NCBI RefSeq assembly: GCF_000149955.1
Contig: NC_030989.1
Span: forward strand, 4,290,402 to 4,354,401
Source: Fusarium oxysporum f. sp. lycopersici 4287
Lineage: Eukaryota; Ascomycota; Sordariomycetes; Hypocreales; Nectriaceae
DNA: 64,000 nt
Direction of reading: 5' to 3'
Every line of letters starts with the position of its first letter. The first letter of the stretch is position 1. Position numbers and translations under genes: made by a program. The notes beneath the pieces were generated by a model that was not told where the DNA came from, did no database searches, and saw nothing but the letters and a program-made list of their open reading frames with translations. Shown in pieces: positions 22,759 through 34,589 of the stretch.

Positions 22759-24102
22759 ATGAACAATCGTCGAAATGACGTCCCGGACTATGGAACCGGA
22801 ATCCTCCCGGCGTTACCTCCCGACGTTGTGCTTCCAGACCGTGATCCTAGAAGCAATGCCGCAACTGCCGCTTCAGCAGCTGGTGTTCGTGCCTTGAGCA
22901 CTCAACTCATCGCTTTCTACTTTCGTGCTCCTGCCAAGGCTTTCTTTAGAACGCGTGTGGATTATCTGGCTTATGCGAGGACTATTCATCAGGCGCAGAC
23001 GGAGCTTATGATGAAAGCTGCTGCGAATGATCCCTCTGCTTCTCGACTCAATGTGTTTATGCGACAGAGTTGGTTGTTGCTGAGAAGTACGACACCTGGA
23101 GTTTTGACGTCGGCTATTAGACACCAAGGATGGGGAATTATACCGAATCAGATTTTACCGCCTCTTATTGCGAATGTTGGGGTCGGAGCCGTGCTGTACA
23201 CAAGTTATCTCCAAATTCTAGGACGACTTCATGAAGAGAGCGGACAAGCGCGGAAGAGAGTGTATCCACCACCTCATCCAATGCATACCTTCACAGCTGG
23301 ATTGCTTGCAGGCGGACTTCAGAGTGTTGTGGCTGCGCCCCTAGATGCCATCCAAGCACGGTACGACCATCGAGATTTAATGCCAAACGATGGCAGCGGG
23401 AAACCTCGGAGTATGTGGGCTTTTAGCGCAGAGAAGCTTCGCGAGATTGGACTCAGGGGTATTTTTGCAGGATGGGGCCTATCACTCGCGAAGGATAGTC
23501 TTGGAAGCGCTATATTCTTCAGTACATTCGAGTACGTCAAGGCTCAAGGCTACTATCGCTTCGTTACGTGGTACTATGGAGGCTTGGCTGAGGATATCGT
23601 CGACGTACTCGCCATGAAGCGTCCTACACACGAGCATCGACAAGAAGAAGGAATGAGGCTTATTCGACCTCATTATGCCCTTGAGCCCATGTTTCTTCTT
23701 CTCGGTGGTATCAGCGCTTCATTTACTCAACAGATCCTCCTGCACCCTTTGACACACTTCCAGGTCAAGCACTGGGATCACCTTGAAGACCTCGACGAAA
23801 AAGCCGCCAGGCTTCGTGCTTCTCGAGTTGCAAACCCCGAAAAGCCGCGTCGACGATGGAGGATGCTACGAGCCTACTACCACGCATACCAAGAATCACT
23901 TGCCGTATGTCGAGGGGAGGCAGCAGCCGAAGGACTGACTTTAACGAAATGGCTATATCGAGGATTCTGGTGGAACGCGATACGGCAGGTTCCCAGCACG
24001 AGTGCGGGATTGATCATCTTTGAGTTGATACGGCGCAAGTATGGACTTGGGCAAGAAGAAGTGAGAATTACAAAGGATGGGTATGACATTCTGCTTCACT
24101 AG
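22759..24102 (+). CDS. mitochondrial-carrier-like protein
   Basis: I choose ATG 22759 as start (447 aa), the first in-frame ATG. The protein shows carrier-type repeats: APLDAIQARYD fits the P-x-D-x-x-K/R signature, AGLLAGGLQSVVAAP and LLGGISASFTQQILLHP precede the odd-helix Pro positions, and FWWNAIRQVPSTSAGLIIFEL closes the last repeat. It is longer than ordinary carriers (~300 aa) because of an N-terminal extension and an Arg-rich loop. Only one signature motif is near-perfect, so it may be a divergent carrier without a standard substrate. Likely in the inner or outer mitochondrial membrane. Substrate unknown. Confidence 0.75.
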   Translation: MNNRRNDVPDYGTGILPALPPDVVLPDRDPRSNAATAASAAGVRALSTQLIAFYFRAPAKAFFRTRVDYLAYARTIHQAQTELMMKAAANDPSASRLNVFMRQSWLLLRSTTPGVLTSAIRHQGWGIIPNQILPPLIANVGVGAVLYTSYLQILGRLHEESGQARKRVYPPPHPMHTFTAGLLAGGLQSVVAAPLDAIQARYDHRDLMPNDGSGKPRSMWAFSAEKLREIGLRGIFAGWGLSLAKDSLGSAIFFSTFEYVKAQGYYRFVTWYYGGLAEDIVDVLAMKRPTHEHRQEEGMRLIRPHYALEPMFLLLGGISASFTQQILLHPLTHFQVKHWDHLEDLDEKAARLRASRVANPEKPRRRWRMLRAYYHAYQESLAVCRGEAAAEGLTLTKWLYRGFWWNAIRQVPSTSAGLIIFELIRRKYGLGQEEVRITKDGYDILLH

Positions 24103-24381
24103 AGGCTGGGTTGGTGTGATGGCGTTGGTGTATAGACTATTCTCCTCATTGTTTTGGGCCTGTATAGAAAGATTAGGAAGTGTATAGAAATGAAAGATAC
24201 CTCTCTACGTTGTTCATAATGTCACCAGTTTCTTATTTGGGTCATGATCGTTCAATATCTAGTTCATCTGAAAGGCGCGCTATTTAGTCTACGGCAAGGT
24301 GAACATATCCCAACCAAATCTAATCCTCAACAAAACATAATACATTAGTAGTTATTGACACATCTATGGATACCCTTTTCA

Positions 24382-24412
<31 letters not shown>

Positions 24413-24604
24413 CTTCTTCTTCTTCCTCCTACTAACAATCTTCAATGTCCTATCGTGATTCTTCTTGTTGCTGTCTGTATCGTTCTTCTTCTTCTTCCTC
24501 CGCCTCTCGACGGCAAGACTCAGTCCAGGAAAAAGATCTCAGTGCGGCAACTTGAGCTTCTTAGTTGAGACCTGTGGCTGAGAGCTTATATCACCACACA
24601 GAAC
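24103..24604. other. spacer with trinucleotide repeat
   Basis: Lies between two convergent genes. It contains the TTC microsatellite listed separately and a second short CTT-rich run near 24487. No gene seen. Confidence 0.5.
24383..24425. repeat. (TTC)n microsatellite
   Basis: About fourteen uninterrupted TTC units. Non-coding, likely length-variable between strains. Confidence 0.95.
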
Positions 24605-26293
24605 TTAGAGCTCCTTAGTCCCGTTGACGATCTTGCTCCTTCTCAAGGCGGGAATAGTCGATGCCGAGTGAGAAGAGAAGTGCTCAATCGACCCAGAGAC
24701 AGGATACTCCTTGAACCAGCCATCATGCCGAAATGGGGATCCAAAGTCGTATCTTCCCCAGAAAAGCCTCGATTGGTGGTTGACCGCGGCGATCTGGAAA
24801 AGCAGCTGCATGGAGTACCTCTCGTCGCTACTGGGAAGGCAAAAAGTTGTTCCCTGAATCCCAAGAGGAGCGAGTGTTGCCCATCTAAGTAAGCGGTTGT
24901 ACATAAAGCCCAAACGCTTACGATCCTCAATTCCGTGGTTAAGAATTGTTCCCACGAACCGCTGCGGCTGAACCAAGCCTAAGAATCGCCCAATTTCGAC
25001 ATCACCTGGGCGTTGTAAGAAGCCTTGAAGAATATGCGCTGGATTCTCATCTCCTGGGATCTGAATCTGGTCGGTACTCCATCCAACTTCGTGAATTCGC
25101 CTTCGCAATGTAAACTCGTGGAGCCAGAATGCTCGCTGGACTTAGTAAAGAATTCTGGATTGCCATCAAGGTTTGTAGGTTTCTTACCAGGTTCTGAATG
25201 ACCACTTGTAGTATTCGACGGCCGAGCATGTTAGCAAGAAAGGGAACCACATCTTCTAAGCTGTCCGCGTTTTAAAGGCGAAGCATTCTGTCCAAGTAGA
25301 GTTCTGCTTGATTGACTGGATTGAATACAAAGGCAAGTTGGTTGACATGGTCCGCCAACTCAAGAAACTCATCAGTTGCTCAGGATATAATTCATGAGTT
25401 TCTTGTAAGAGAACTGTTGTTCCGCTCCCTGTCTCGGACTCGATACGCTCCACAAGGTCATTGATGTATTTAGAGCGTGGACTTTCCTCCCAAAAGCTCT
25501 TGATGAAGTTAAGGGGAGTTGTCCAGGAGAATCCAACGAACTGAGACATCTTGTATGCTGAGAAGATGACTCGAAAGCGGTGGTCACTGAAGTGTTCGCT
25601 GAAACCGTATATATAATTAATAAAAAGTTTGGAGAAATAGACCAAGATAATCAGCACCAGTACCAAAAACAGCGATATCAGTTTGTAAGTACTTGTGGGA
25701 ACGTCAGATGGACTAAAGATGGTGAGGATGCTGGCTGATGGTCGACTGTATGCTGTGCAGGTATATATATCTCGGTAGTCTGAGAGTTTCATGACAGTGT
25801 TCAAGAGTTCCGCAAGTTTGGGACGAGATATAACTAATGGTAGGCGTAAGGAAGTACGAGTGTCCAAGTCCCGACACGGCGAACTGCAGACAGACTTCGT
25901 CGAGCTTGTCAGTCTCGTGAACATGAAGGCATGTCCTGTACACTGAAGGGTATGTCTGTCCCCATGGTTCATGAACCTCTGACGACCTCGACCTGAGTTT
26001 CATGGGTATTATTGCCTAAGGACAAGCCATACTGGTTGATAAGCTCAGGTGTGCTCTTTTGAGACAGCTCCGACTTGATTGTTGAGCAGAGTTGCCGGTT
26101 TAATATATGTATATTCGTTTTCCTGGAATCGGGTCAATCTCCAACATCGTGCTGTCCATGATGAATGCGTATATAGAGTAGAGCTGAAGTTTGCCTGCAT
26201 AGCTGCGAGTCGTCGAATACTTTGAGGGCACCAGCTGTGAGCTCTATCAGCCCTGTAAGGGTCCACGCTGGGCGTGAGAGGTAGGTCCATCAC
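24605..26293 (-). pseudogene. membrane-protein gene of unknown family with frame breaks
   Basis: The frame entering from 25972 carries a strong transmembrane segment (LISLFLVLVLIILVYFSKLF) and then acidic sequence to YPEQL near 25385. The protein-like continuation FLELADHVNQLAFVFNPVNQ is in another frame, as if one base were missing, and shortly afterwards meets TAA near 25271-25273. The same frame then resumes with LEDVVPFLANMLGRRIL, splices (51-nt intron, CTAAG branch) and ends cleanly at 24605 after about 175 aa. Upstream pieces to 26293 (KPATLLNNQVGAVSKEHT, then ELINQYGLSLGNNT one base out of phase) look like the N-terminal part, also shifted. A weak 68-nt intron with GTATTC donor could bypass the 25.3-kb lesions but would discard the best-looking sequence. 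Family not recognised. Confidence 0.5.
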
Positions 26294-27074
26294 GTCGACT
26301 GACGAGAACGCGGAAAATTGGGTTTAGTTTCGGACCAATACTGGCAGGTACTTGGTATATTTGTGTTCGTTGGAACACATTGAAGTGGCTGAGAAGTTAA
26401 GTGAACAGGTTTAAGTTTATGGAAGATTTCGTAAGAGATATATGATCTTGAGAACAGAGAACCACGTGAATGAGATATTAAATCATCTAGGTTGGGTGGA
26501 CATTAGGTTCAAACGCCATGTAAAGCTTCCGTACTCAAGTGAAATGCTCTTATCTGCGCTGCATTAAAGGGGCGCAATGGTGATACGGTCTACGGCCATT
26601 CGCTATCGACAACGGTAGCTTGTAAGTTACACAAGATACAAGCTGAATCGTTGGTTCTGACTTACATCATATGACTTAGCCATGCCGTTCAAAGACAAAC
26701 AAATGATGCAGGTAGGCAGACAAATAAAAGGGTGACCAATAGCTTCATGATACTCCCATGTGGTACAAAGAGTGAGAGTAAGAAGCATCCTCAATTTCAC
26801 GTCTTCAACAGATCATATCACGAGGAGAACAAAGACAAGAACATTGTGAATCAATTCCTACAATTCCACCTAATATGCTTCCCCTATCTCCGCTACCTGT
26901 GTACATACCGCTAACATCCCCCCACCGACCTGTCCCCCTGCCCCCAAGAGCCGTTGCAAGATCCTCAAAACTCCATGACGCAAAACCAAAATAACTACAT
27001 CCAGATGTACGTATCGACGTATTTTCCTCATACGAGGATTTGGGGTTCGGGTCCTAGCCCTCCCGTTGCGGATA
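26294..27074. other. intergenic, no gene seen
   Basis: Upstream of the damaged membrane-protein gene and downstream of CCR4. No coding frame, RNA or repeat is recognised. Confidence 0.5.
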
Positions 27075-29217
27075 TTAGCCGCGTGATCCGGGGCCGAAGT
27101 CCGGTTCACGATCGGGGAGGTGCTTCTTCTCCTTCCGGCCCTTGATCACGAACTCAGACATAATCTGGATGTGATCTGCGGGGAAGTGCCAGTAAGGGAA
27201 GGCGGGAATTCGCTTCAGGTATTCGGGGTCAGGGGGTCCAAGAAGGTCTACTACCTCCAGTGTATTCGTAGAGTACCAGATGTAATCAATGACATCGGCA
27301 AATCCAGGCGTATAGTTGGTGAATGGCATTTCGTCGGCAGTGTTTTTGATGTGGGCGTAGGCGTCTCGGAGGCTGAAGGGGTGTTCAATACCGTCTCGCG
27401 TGAAGCTACCATACTGGAAGCTGCTCAATTCTAAGTGGTCAGGTGGTACGCGTCCCATAGACATCAGCTCATATACTGAAGAGTCTTCTGTGGAGTTGAA
27501 ATCACCGCAGACCAGCAGAGGAATTTCGGTATTGGTGCGATACTCTTGGCTGGGACCTGGCTCGGCTTGGGGCACAGGTACCTCATCGTCTCCCATCGGT
27601 AGCACAATCATCTTTTTGTCCTTAACAGCTGGCCACCTCGCGTACTTCTCTGCAAGCTTCGTAACATGTTCCATGAGAATACCAGTTTGGATAACCTTGA
27701 CATCGGCCAAGGCAGAGTCCCACGTGAGATGGGCGTTGACCAGGATAACTCGAGCTCCAGTGAGACGAGACTCAAAGAAGCAAATAACAGCAATATTGTC
27801 CTTGGGCATCACACGGTTGAAAACGTCGTGCTGGTTCTTCATGTCGGGTCGGTTGATGGCAATCGTGGCGAATTCGATAAGCTGCTTATCAAGAAGAATG
27901 AACTTGCTCTGCTTGTAAAAGACGGCACAACCGTCAACAGACTGTGCATCCTTCTCTGACATGGTCTTGGCTCGTGATTTGGGCCAATGGACACCCTTGT
28001 AATCCATCTGAGCAAGTTCCGGGCTGAGATCCTCCTTGAAAGCATCTGTTGATACCTCCTGGAGAGCAAGGAAATCCGCATCCCTGATTCGGAGTTCTTC
28101 CAGGATACATCCTTTACGATACTCCCAGTCGAGGGCACGGGTGGGCGTATAACCGTAAGTCTGGGGTGTCGCATACTTGTCGCAAAGAATGTTCCACGAG
28201 AAAACCTTGATCCTCTCCAGACTGGGTGACACGTCCTCCTGTATAACGATGGGCCTCCGGGGTGTGGGAGGAATGGGCACTGTAACTGTTAGCACATATC
28301 GTCGTGAGGTGCGCCATCGACTTACTAGGAGTATTTTCCTTCAGCGTATGTATCAGACTCTTTGTACCCTCCTCCATGATTTTATGTTTCACATCCGCGT
28401 CCAATGGGTTGCCCTCGATGCCGAGCATCTCCAGAAGGTGCAGTGATCCAAGTTCGTTCGGTAATGTTTGGATGTTATTATTGAAAAGTAACAGGTTCTT
28501 GAGATAAGTGCACATTCCGATCTCGGGGGGGATTTCGATTATCTGGTTGAAGGAGGCGTCAAGGTGGCGCAATGCTCGTAGTTCTCCAATCGCGTTCGGT
28601 AGTCGTGTCAGTTTGTTTGAGGCAATGAAGAGCTCGTTCAAGAACTTGTACTTGAAAAGCTCCGGAGCCAAGTTTCGCAACCCCTGCCCACTCATATCCA
28701 GATTGTGCCAGTCCTGCCGTGTTGCCTCCTTCTCAATAGCCAAGGGTCGTCTCCTATCAACGCCATCGTCTTCGTCGTCCGGGTGGGCACGTAGGCTAGC
28801 TGATGGTGGGGGACCAATTCCTCTATTTTCCGACGCTCTGAGCCTAGCATAGTAGTGCGGTTGTTGTTGATCGGTCATGGCAGAATGCGCTCGTTCAGCG
28901 TCTTTTTGCATTCGCAATTGCTCCTGCCACATCTCGTTGGGGGGTGGCTGTCCTCGGTTTCCTGCAGAATGGCCATTCTGAAGCGCATTCGGGTTGAAGG
29001 GACTCGAGTTAGAGAGTACGCCTGGGGTAAAGGTTGAGTGATGGCCTAAGCCATTGGCGTTGGGCATTCCATGGTCGTGTTGAAGTCCTTGGTGGTGTTG
29101 TGTTTGAGAAGGGTGTTGATGTTGGGTATGCTGATAGTTGTATAGCAAGTTCGGGATGCCTCGCCCGGCGCCGTTGAGCCGAGCATGTTGACCCTGCCCG
29201 GAGTGTTGAGGATACAT
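27075..29217 (-). CDS. CCR4: Ccr4, catalytic deadenylase of the CCR4-NOT complex
   Basis: Two exons (28326-29217 and 27075-28279, 46-nt intron) give 698 aa. Residues 1-~160 are Gln/His/Pro-rich and disordered. Residues ~165-285 are leucine-rich repeats (LNELFIASNKLTRLPNAIGE, ALRHLDASFNQIIEIPPEIG), which bind the NOT scaffold in yeast. The C-terminal endonuclease/exonuclease/phosphatase fold has the expected catalytic blocks: VFSWNILCDKYA, LALQEVS (metal-binding Glu), LVNAHLTWD, LVCGDFNS and FPADHIQIMSEF (Asp-His). It shortens mRNA poly(A) tails in the cytoplasm. All landmarks are present and undamaged. The upstream intergenic region is unusually long (3.5 kb to the next gene). Confidence 0.97.
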
Positions 29218-30011
29218 TCCGGTAGGTATTTGTGATGTGATTATGATGGTTATAGTCTCAGGGGTGGAGGTCTAGGAAGTTGCGCCGGCGAGCAGCACGG
29301 CGGTAGATATCGCTGATCGGCAGTCTTGATAAAAGGAAGTGAATATAGCAAATCGCTGGAGAAGCTCATCGGCCGTCGTATATAGCGTTGACTTTTGACT
29401 TTGATAGGGCTCGCGTAACAGCGGGGAATGGTTGATTGGCGACGGAGCTCGAAACTTCACCCAAGGTTCCAAAAGAGAGAAAGCAAAGATAGCTCGCGTT
29501 TACGCATCAGCCTACAGCTGTCACCGAAACAATTGTCGTTGCTTTTTGGCTCGGATGGAGAACGTCGGTTCGTCGGCAGGTCAATAGCTCATCGAGAGGT
29601 GTCGTTGCGACAGTCCCAGGAGATCTGTGGCTTGATAGTGATGAAAGGTTAAATTTTTTGAGTCACGATCGATGTTATCGAAGCGACAAGGTGTTTCTTG
29701 TAGAAGCAGAAGTGCAGAGTGTATGTGAGTCAAGAAATACTGCAAAGGTAATGGTTAGTTAAAGCTTTGAAAGAAGGGCATCATGGGAGGGGGATCCAAG
29801 CTTTAGCGACACGTTGCGCTGTCATTGCTAGCTTCTGCGGGGCCAACGCACCTGTAAAGAGCGATCGCAACAATTTAGATATTCACTGAAAAGAATCAAC
29901 TGATACTTGAACAGAAGAAAAGTGGCCGATGGCAAAGGGAGCGCATAGATATGACTGTGATGCTGGCTGTGATGCTGCGATGAACGGATTGCAGCCCAGA
30001 AGCGGGCGTTT

Positions 30012-30078
30012 AATCACGTGCACCTGCTCCGCATTCTGATGGCTCGTGCGAGGAGAGTCAGAATCGATAATCACGTGC
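30012..30078. promoter_or_regulatory. pair of AATCACGTGCA E-box-like sites
   Basis: The same 11-mer AATCACGTGCA occurs twice, 57 nt apart, about 0.8 kb upstream of CCR4. CACGTG is the core bound by bHLH factors. A function here is inference. Confidence 0.3.
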
Positions 30079-30732
30079 AGCCTCTCTATAATTGCGCGAC
30101 ACACCTTGAACGACGATTCAGCCTTGCAAGGTCCGCGCCGCATCAGGTCGACGATAGTTGCATGTTCCTGTGCCATTGTGAGACAAGATATGTTCGCGAA
30201 ATATGCTTGCGTTGCTCATGTCCAACGCAAGTTTGCATCCTTTTTGGCAGAATCCCCTCTGAACAATCATATGTTTGCAGCATCATGTGCACATATGGAG
30301 TTCAAGGGGAATGAGACCTACCACAGATTGAGCTCAACCTCTATGATCACGATACAATTAGTAGCGTGTTTTTGAGCCTCAACGTAGGGCTGTCAATTGG
30401 CTCGAAGTGCCGCAGTGCATGTTCTCAAGAGACCAGAAAATACATATGCACCTGTACATTTATGGACAGCTGGTGCTCGAACCACATGAGACAACATGTG
30501 TTATCTGTATGTTCCAGGAACAGCATCAACTCGCTGCGGACACTAGTAAACGCAACTGTGGCCAAGAGGACACAGCCAGCAAGTAAAGTGACGCCATTGA
30601 TCAGGTCTCATCTCGCAAAACGCCATCGCTCCGACAGCCCTGTTGTTTGGCGTCCCACGGATTCAATGGTTCCGTCCACTAACACGGACCGCATGCAGCC
30701 TCGGAGAGAGTCAAGATGGGCTGGATGGATAG

Positions 30733-30886
30733 GAAGCTAGGGGAGGCAAGAAAGTTTCCATTTGGACCTTGACCCTAAGCGACGAAAATGTTTAGGTAAT
30801 TTAGCCTAAGCTTAGGGGACTCTTTACTGTGTTTATTTTGGCATCCTCTTCTAAAATCCCTTAAGTTTTCTTGCTCCCCGAGGGGA
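30733..30886 (+). repeat. dispersed repeat, copy 1
   Basis: This segment shares ordered blocks with 44891-45028: GAGGCAA, CCTAAGC, TTTAGGTAA (30791), GCTTAG, a TGTTTATTTTGGC-like block and GTTTTCTTGCTCCCC (30865). The distance from TTTAGGTAA to GTTTTCTTG is 74 nt here and 70 nt in the other copy. It may be a small non-autonomous element or a degenerate remnant of one. No clear terminal inverted repeat is seen. Confidence 0.6.
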
Positions 30887-32182
30887 TGCACCAACATCGG
30901 GAGAGGGATCAATCATGGGCTCAAATCAACCAACTAAATTCTGGCTCTTATATCATGTTACCAAGACTTGGGTCGAAGAGGCAAACACTTGAGCTCAAAC
31001 CGGTATGAGCATCCAATGTTATGCCATTCGGCCGAGAATAGGACCGTTGGACAATATTCATCTTCGGGTAGCGCTCTTGTAACAGAAATGTCTCGTTTGA
31101 ACCTTGAACCACCTATCCGTACCGTACCGGACCGGGAGAAGATGGCAAGCTTGACTCCATGGCTAACTCGGCAATCATTCATGCGAGCAACCCATGCCAT
31201 TGGTACGTTTACACTCACTGAAACGTGAACATGGGAGACTATGTTTGCGCTGTCAGATTCAGATGCAAGTTGAAATTGGGAGTTGAATCCTCCCGACATG
31301 GTACATGGATGATACTGCAGGACCTAGCAAATGGAATGCATGAGAATCGAGAAAGTTTAGGTGAGCTGCGGCCTGCAGAAATCACAAGTTAGAGCCACTG
31401 TTCCCTGTCTAACCAACCACAAGAAACCTCGGACCGCCAAGGTCAGGCTGGATAGGAAGCTGCTAATTCGATAAGCGTCAATAAAACATCAGGCAAAAGC
31501 TCTAATGTGCGGGGGATGGCCAACCGAAGCGCGCCGCTCCACACCCCAGACAGTTGGGAACTGGGGAAATGCTGCCTTTTGGCCCGACCAAGCGTGAAAG
31601 CGTGAAGCATGAAGGATGGGGATGGCCGTATATAGAAAGTCACCGGTGCCGCCATTGCAGGCAAAGTTTGCTGTTTATTATTTGTTTGCTTCATTGCTTG
31701 TCTGACCTGAAACTGCTGTGCTGCACATGCACAGTACAGTACATGCAGTTTGCTCTCTTTCCTCGATCTCGAAACAGATCAATCCACTCGTGCTCAATCT
31801 CGACGCAACTATCCGAATATTGCTGTTTGGTGAGAGTTTATCAACCATACCGACTCTGGGAACTGTACGCGTCCCTGCGGCGCTACCCGTCACCTTTTGA
31901 TAAGGACAAACGGCTATCACATCACATCGCAGGGACTGTTTGTTGCCAGCCAGCGAACGCCATCATAAAAAAGCTGGTTGCACCAGCGGATCCAAGGTCG
32001 CGCCAGCACAGACGCCTTATCCACCAGACTTCAGCATAAAAGCCATCGACGACATAGAGATAATGACGTTGGCTTCTGCTTGGGCAGTCAGGCACAATCA
32101 CGAAACCAGCTTATGAAGGGTCCACGCACGACCAACAACGTTTGACATCACGGTTGCAAACCGTTTCGGCACTCGATATTCG

Positions 32183-32201
32183 CATCCACATCCACATCCA
32201 C
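32183..32201. repeat. short (ATCCAC)n tandem run
   Basis: Three consecutive hexamer units in non-coding DNA. Minor. Confidence 0.7.
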
Positions 32202-32720
32202 ATTTGCTTCCCACCCATCACGTTTGCGCGAATTACGGATAGTATCTTCAGCGTAACGCTGGCCGATGAAGAAACCCTGCTCTTCGGTTTAGGCGACACC
32301 TCTGATCAGACAAGCGTCAACAAAAGGGCCAAGCAACCAAGGGCCTTCTGCTACTGTTGCTTTTACTGCCCCTGCATGGTCCGGGACGCAATCCGGCAAC
32401 CACCCGGGCTTGATAACCCAGTTCCGCGGGCCAGAGAAGGGTTCTAGAAGGGTCAAAAGTGCTCCCGACCGGGGGCCAGGAGATTTGCTGTAGGTACCGT
32501 TTGGCTTACCATCGCGGGTCGTTGGACTTGTGTGTGGTTCAGTCCAGTTCGTCAGTTGAGCAGCAAGTGTGTTTGCTAGCGGCGGTGGAACTGGAACACA
32601 ATTATTTTACCTAGTGGCACCCCTGTTAGACCACTCACCACCCCTTACCCTTCTCCATTCACCAAAGTTATCCACCGGAAAGCTTGCGCCAAAGAGTATA
32701 GTATAGCGGCATAGCCAGCA

Positions 32721-34589
32721 ATGTCGGAATGGAGCGGATTTTACTACGCTTCTGCCAACCCCTTACCCACCTTTGCTCGCCGTGCAAAGGCTGCTGAAAA
32801 GGAGCGGCAGCGCCCTGAAACTCCTCCTCGATCCAATTCGGATTCATACGACATTGCCCCAAACTCCAGCCGCGCAAGACGTCCTTTTCGCCATACGAGG
32901 ACGTCTAGTGGGAGTCAGGGTAGTCGTTCCTCGCACGACTCGTCGCTTGTGCATTCCACAACCAGCCCCAATACCAAAAACGGCCCCGCCCTGGCAGAGG
33001 ACGACTCTCATTACTCGCACTCAAAACTGTTATCATCTGACTCGCGCCAACAATCTTCGAAGCCAGTAACGACTACGACCACAACCAAGACTGCCTCGAT
33101 TTCCAATAAACATCTCCCTAGCAAGAGTCTCACCGGCGGAGGTGCATCGCCGTTACACTCGCCTGTTGTCTTCAATCGGCCTGTGTACGTCGACAAGACT
33201 CGACAGCGCGATCCTCGTCGTCAATCATCCGCAGCGACCCCAACAGCAAGCTCAGTTGATCTGAAAAATGTCACCATGTACTCCCAGTTGGATGCAGGCA
33301 ACAAACTCATGTCAGGGACGACGAAGCAGGTAAACCTCGACTTTCCTCGAACAGACTCGGTCTCCTCTACAAGTGGCAACACAACTGTCTCGACACAAAC
33401 CATGACCTCGACAGACCACTCCAACGCTGACCCCGCGACAAAGCCTTTCATCGTTAAAAATGGCCGCACCTACTACAACGACCCTACGTCGGCGTACCCT
33501 CTTCCCACCGACCTTGCTGAGCTCCATCGCCAGAGCCTGCGGACGCTCTTGATGATCCAGGTATATGGCGCACCCGTCTACACGCCATTCATCCGAAACA
33601 ATCCCCCGCAGCGGGTGTTGGAGGTCGGATGTGGTACAGGATTTTGGAGCATGATGTGCCACCGATACTACAAGGAGCGAGGTCACAATGGGATCCAGTT
33701 CACAGGCATTGACATCGCGCCCCTGGCCCCTGGCAGTCCTGGATCCCCTGTCGAGCTGTGCAAGCCAGACAAGGACATGAAATGGAGATTTGTTCAGCAC
33801 GATCTTCGACATCAACCGTGGCCCTTTGCCGACGAAGAGTTTGATCTGATCATGGTCAAAGATACGTGCCTGATGGTTCCTAGTCATGTTTACCAACTTT
33901 TTGTGGAGGAGTATCTTCGCATGCTCAAGCCTGGAGGAGTGATGGAGATCTGGGATAGTGACCCAACTTTCCGCATGCTGCGACCTCATGTTCCAAGCGC
34001 AATGCCCGGATCAGAAGAAGCAGAAGAACACGAGGCTGCCCTTGATCTAGGTGCCTATCTCATGACTTCTAAAACACCCCTTTCCGCACCACTGAACTCT
34101 TTCTTGGTTGAGTACAATACTTGGCTGTCAAGGACTCTGGAAGGACGACAGCTTTCACCTGTACCATGTTCTCTCATTGGGGCCTTCCTCCACGCTGAAG
34201 CAGAGGTGCTCATGGATATCAAGACAAAACGTCTAGCCATCCCCTTAAGTGAAGTCCGATGGGAGCGCGAAGGTGTCGGCGGTGTTGTTACCAAGGACGG
34301 CAAGTCGTACGTGGAGATGAAGGCCAAGTCAACACCGCACCAGAAGGTCGAAAAGAAGACCTTGACACCAGGACAATCTGCGCTTCGCAAGACGGCGCTT
34401 TTGACAGTTGCACAACAAGTGTCGGCACTGGAACCTATCATCAGAGAAGCGAGCGGCAAAAGCCAGGATGAGTGGGATGCGTGGGTAGCTAAGATGATGG
34501 CGGATCTGATGAGCGAGAGCGGGACAAGTTGGGGAGAATGTTTGGAATTGGGAGTGTGGTCGTCAAGAAAGCGACCACGCAAGGAGTAA
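32721..34589 (+). CDS. SAM-dependent methyltransferase with long disordered N-terminus
   Basis: Single exon, 622 aa. Residues 1-~260 are Ser/Thr/Pro-rich and look disordered (SSGSQGSRSSHDSS). The class I methyltransferase fold starts with motif I VLEVGCGTGFWS at about residues 299-310, followed by FTGIDIAPLAPG (motif II acidic Asp), WRFVQHDLRHQPWPFAD, FDLIMVKDTCL, and YLRMLKPGGVMEIWDSD (motifs IV-V). A conserved C-terminal region follows. Related fungal proteins are mostly uncharacterised, so the substrate is unknown. No targeting signal is seen. The ATG at 32721 is the first in frame. Confidence 0.85.
   Translation: MSEWSGFYYASANPLPTFARRAKAAEKERQRPETPPRSNSDSYDIAPNSSRARRPFRHTRTSSGSQGSRSSHDSSLVHSTTSPNTKNGPALAEDDSHYSHSKLLSSDSRQQSSKPVTTTTTTKTASISNKHLPSKSLTGGGASPLHSPVVFNRPVYVDKTRQRDPRRQSSAATPTASSVDLKNVTMYSQLDAGNKLMSGTTKQVNLDFPRTDSVSSTSGNTTVSTQTMTSTDHSNADPATKPFIVKNGRTYYNDPTSAYPLPTDLAELHRQSLRTLLMIQVYGAPVYTPFIRNNPPQRVLEVGCGTGFWSMMCHRYYKERGHNGIQFTGIDIAPLAPGSPGSPVELCKPDKDMKWRFVQHDLRHQPWPFADEEFDLIMVKDTCLMVPSHVYQLFVEEYLRMLKPGGVMEIWDSDPTFRMLRPHVPSAMPGSEEAEEHEAALDLGAYLMTSKTPLSAPLNSFLVEYNTWLSRTLEGRQLSPVPCSLIGAFLHAEAEVLMDIKTKRLAIPLSEVRWEREGVGGVVTKDGKSYVEMKAKSTPHQKVEKKTLTPGQSALRKTALLTVAQQVSALEPIIREASGKSQDEWDAWVAKMMADLMSESGTSWGECLELGVWSSRKRPRKE

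Larger units (their letters stand above)
29218..32720. other. 3.5-kb divergent intergenic region
   Basis: It separates CCR4 (leftward) from the methyltransferase (rightward). No gene-like frame is found; the many short ORFs are on both strands and unconserved in character. It holds a dispersed repeat copy at about 30733-30886, two CACGTG sites 57 nt apart at 30015 and 30072, and a short ATCCAC hexamer run at 32183-32201. Confidence 0.5.

Noticed and set aside
25260..25340. A 68-nt GTATTC...CAG intron that would remove the stop in the membrane-protein gene
   Set aside because: Kept only as an alternative: the donor is weak and it would delete the most protein-like sequence (ELADHVNQLAFVFNPVNQ).
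30018..32447. Many short ORFs of 60-160 codons between CCR4 and the methyltransferase
   Set aside because: They occur equally on both strands, with no recognisable domain or codon pattern. Treated as non-coding.
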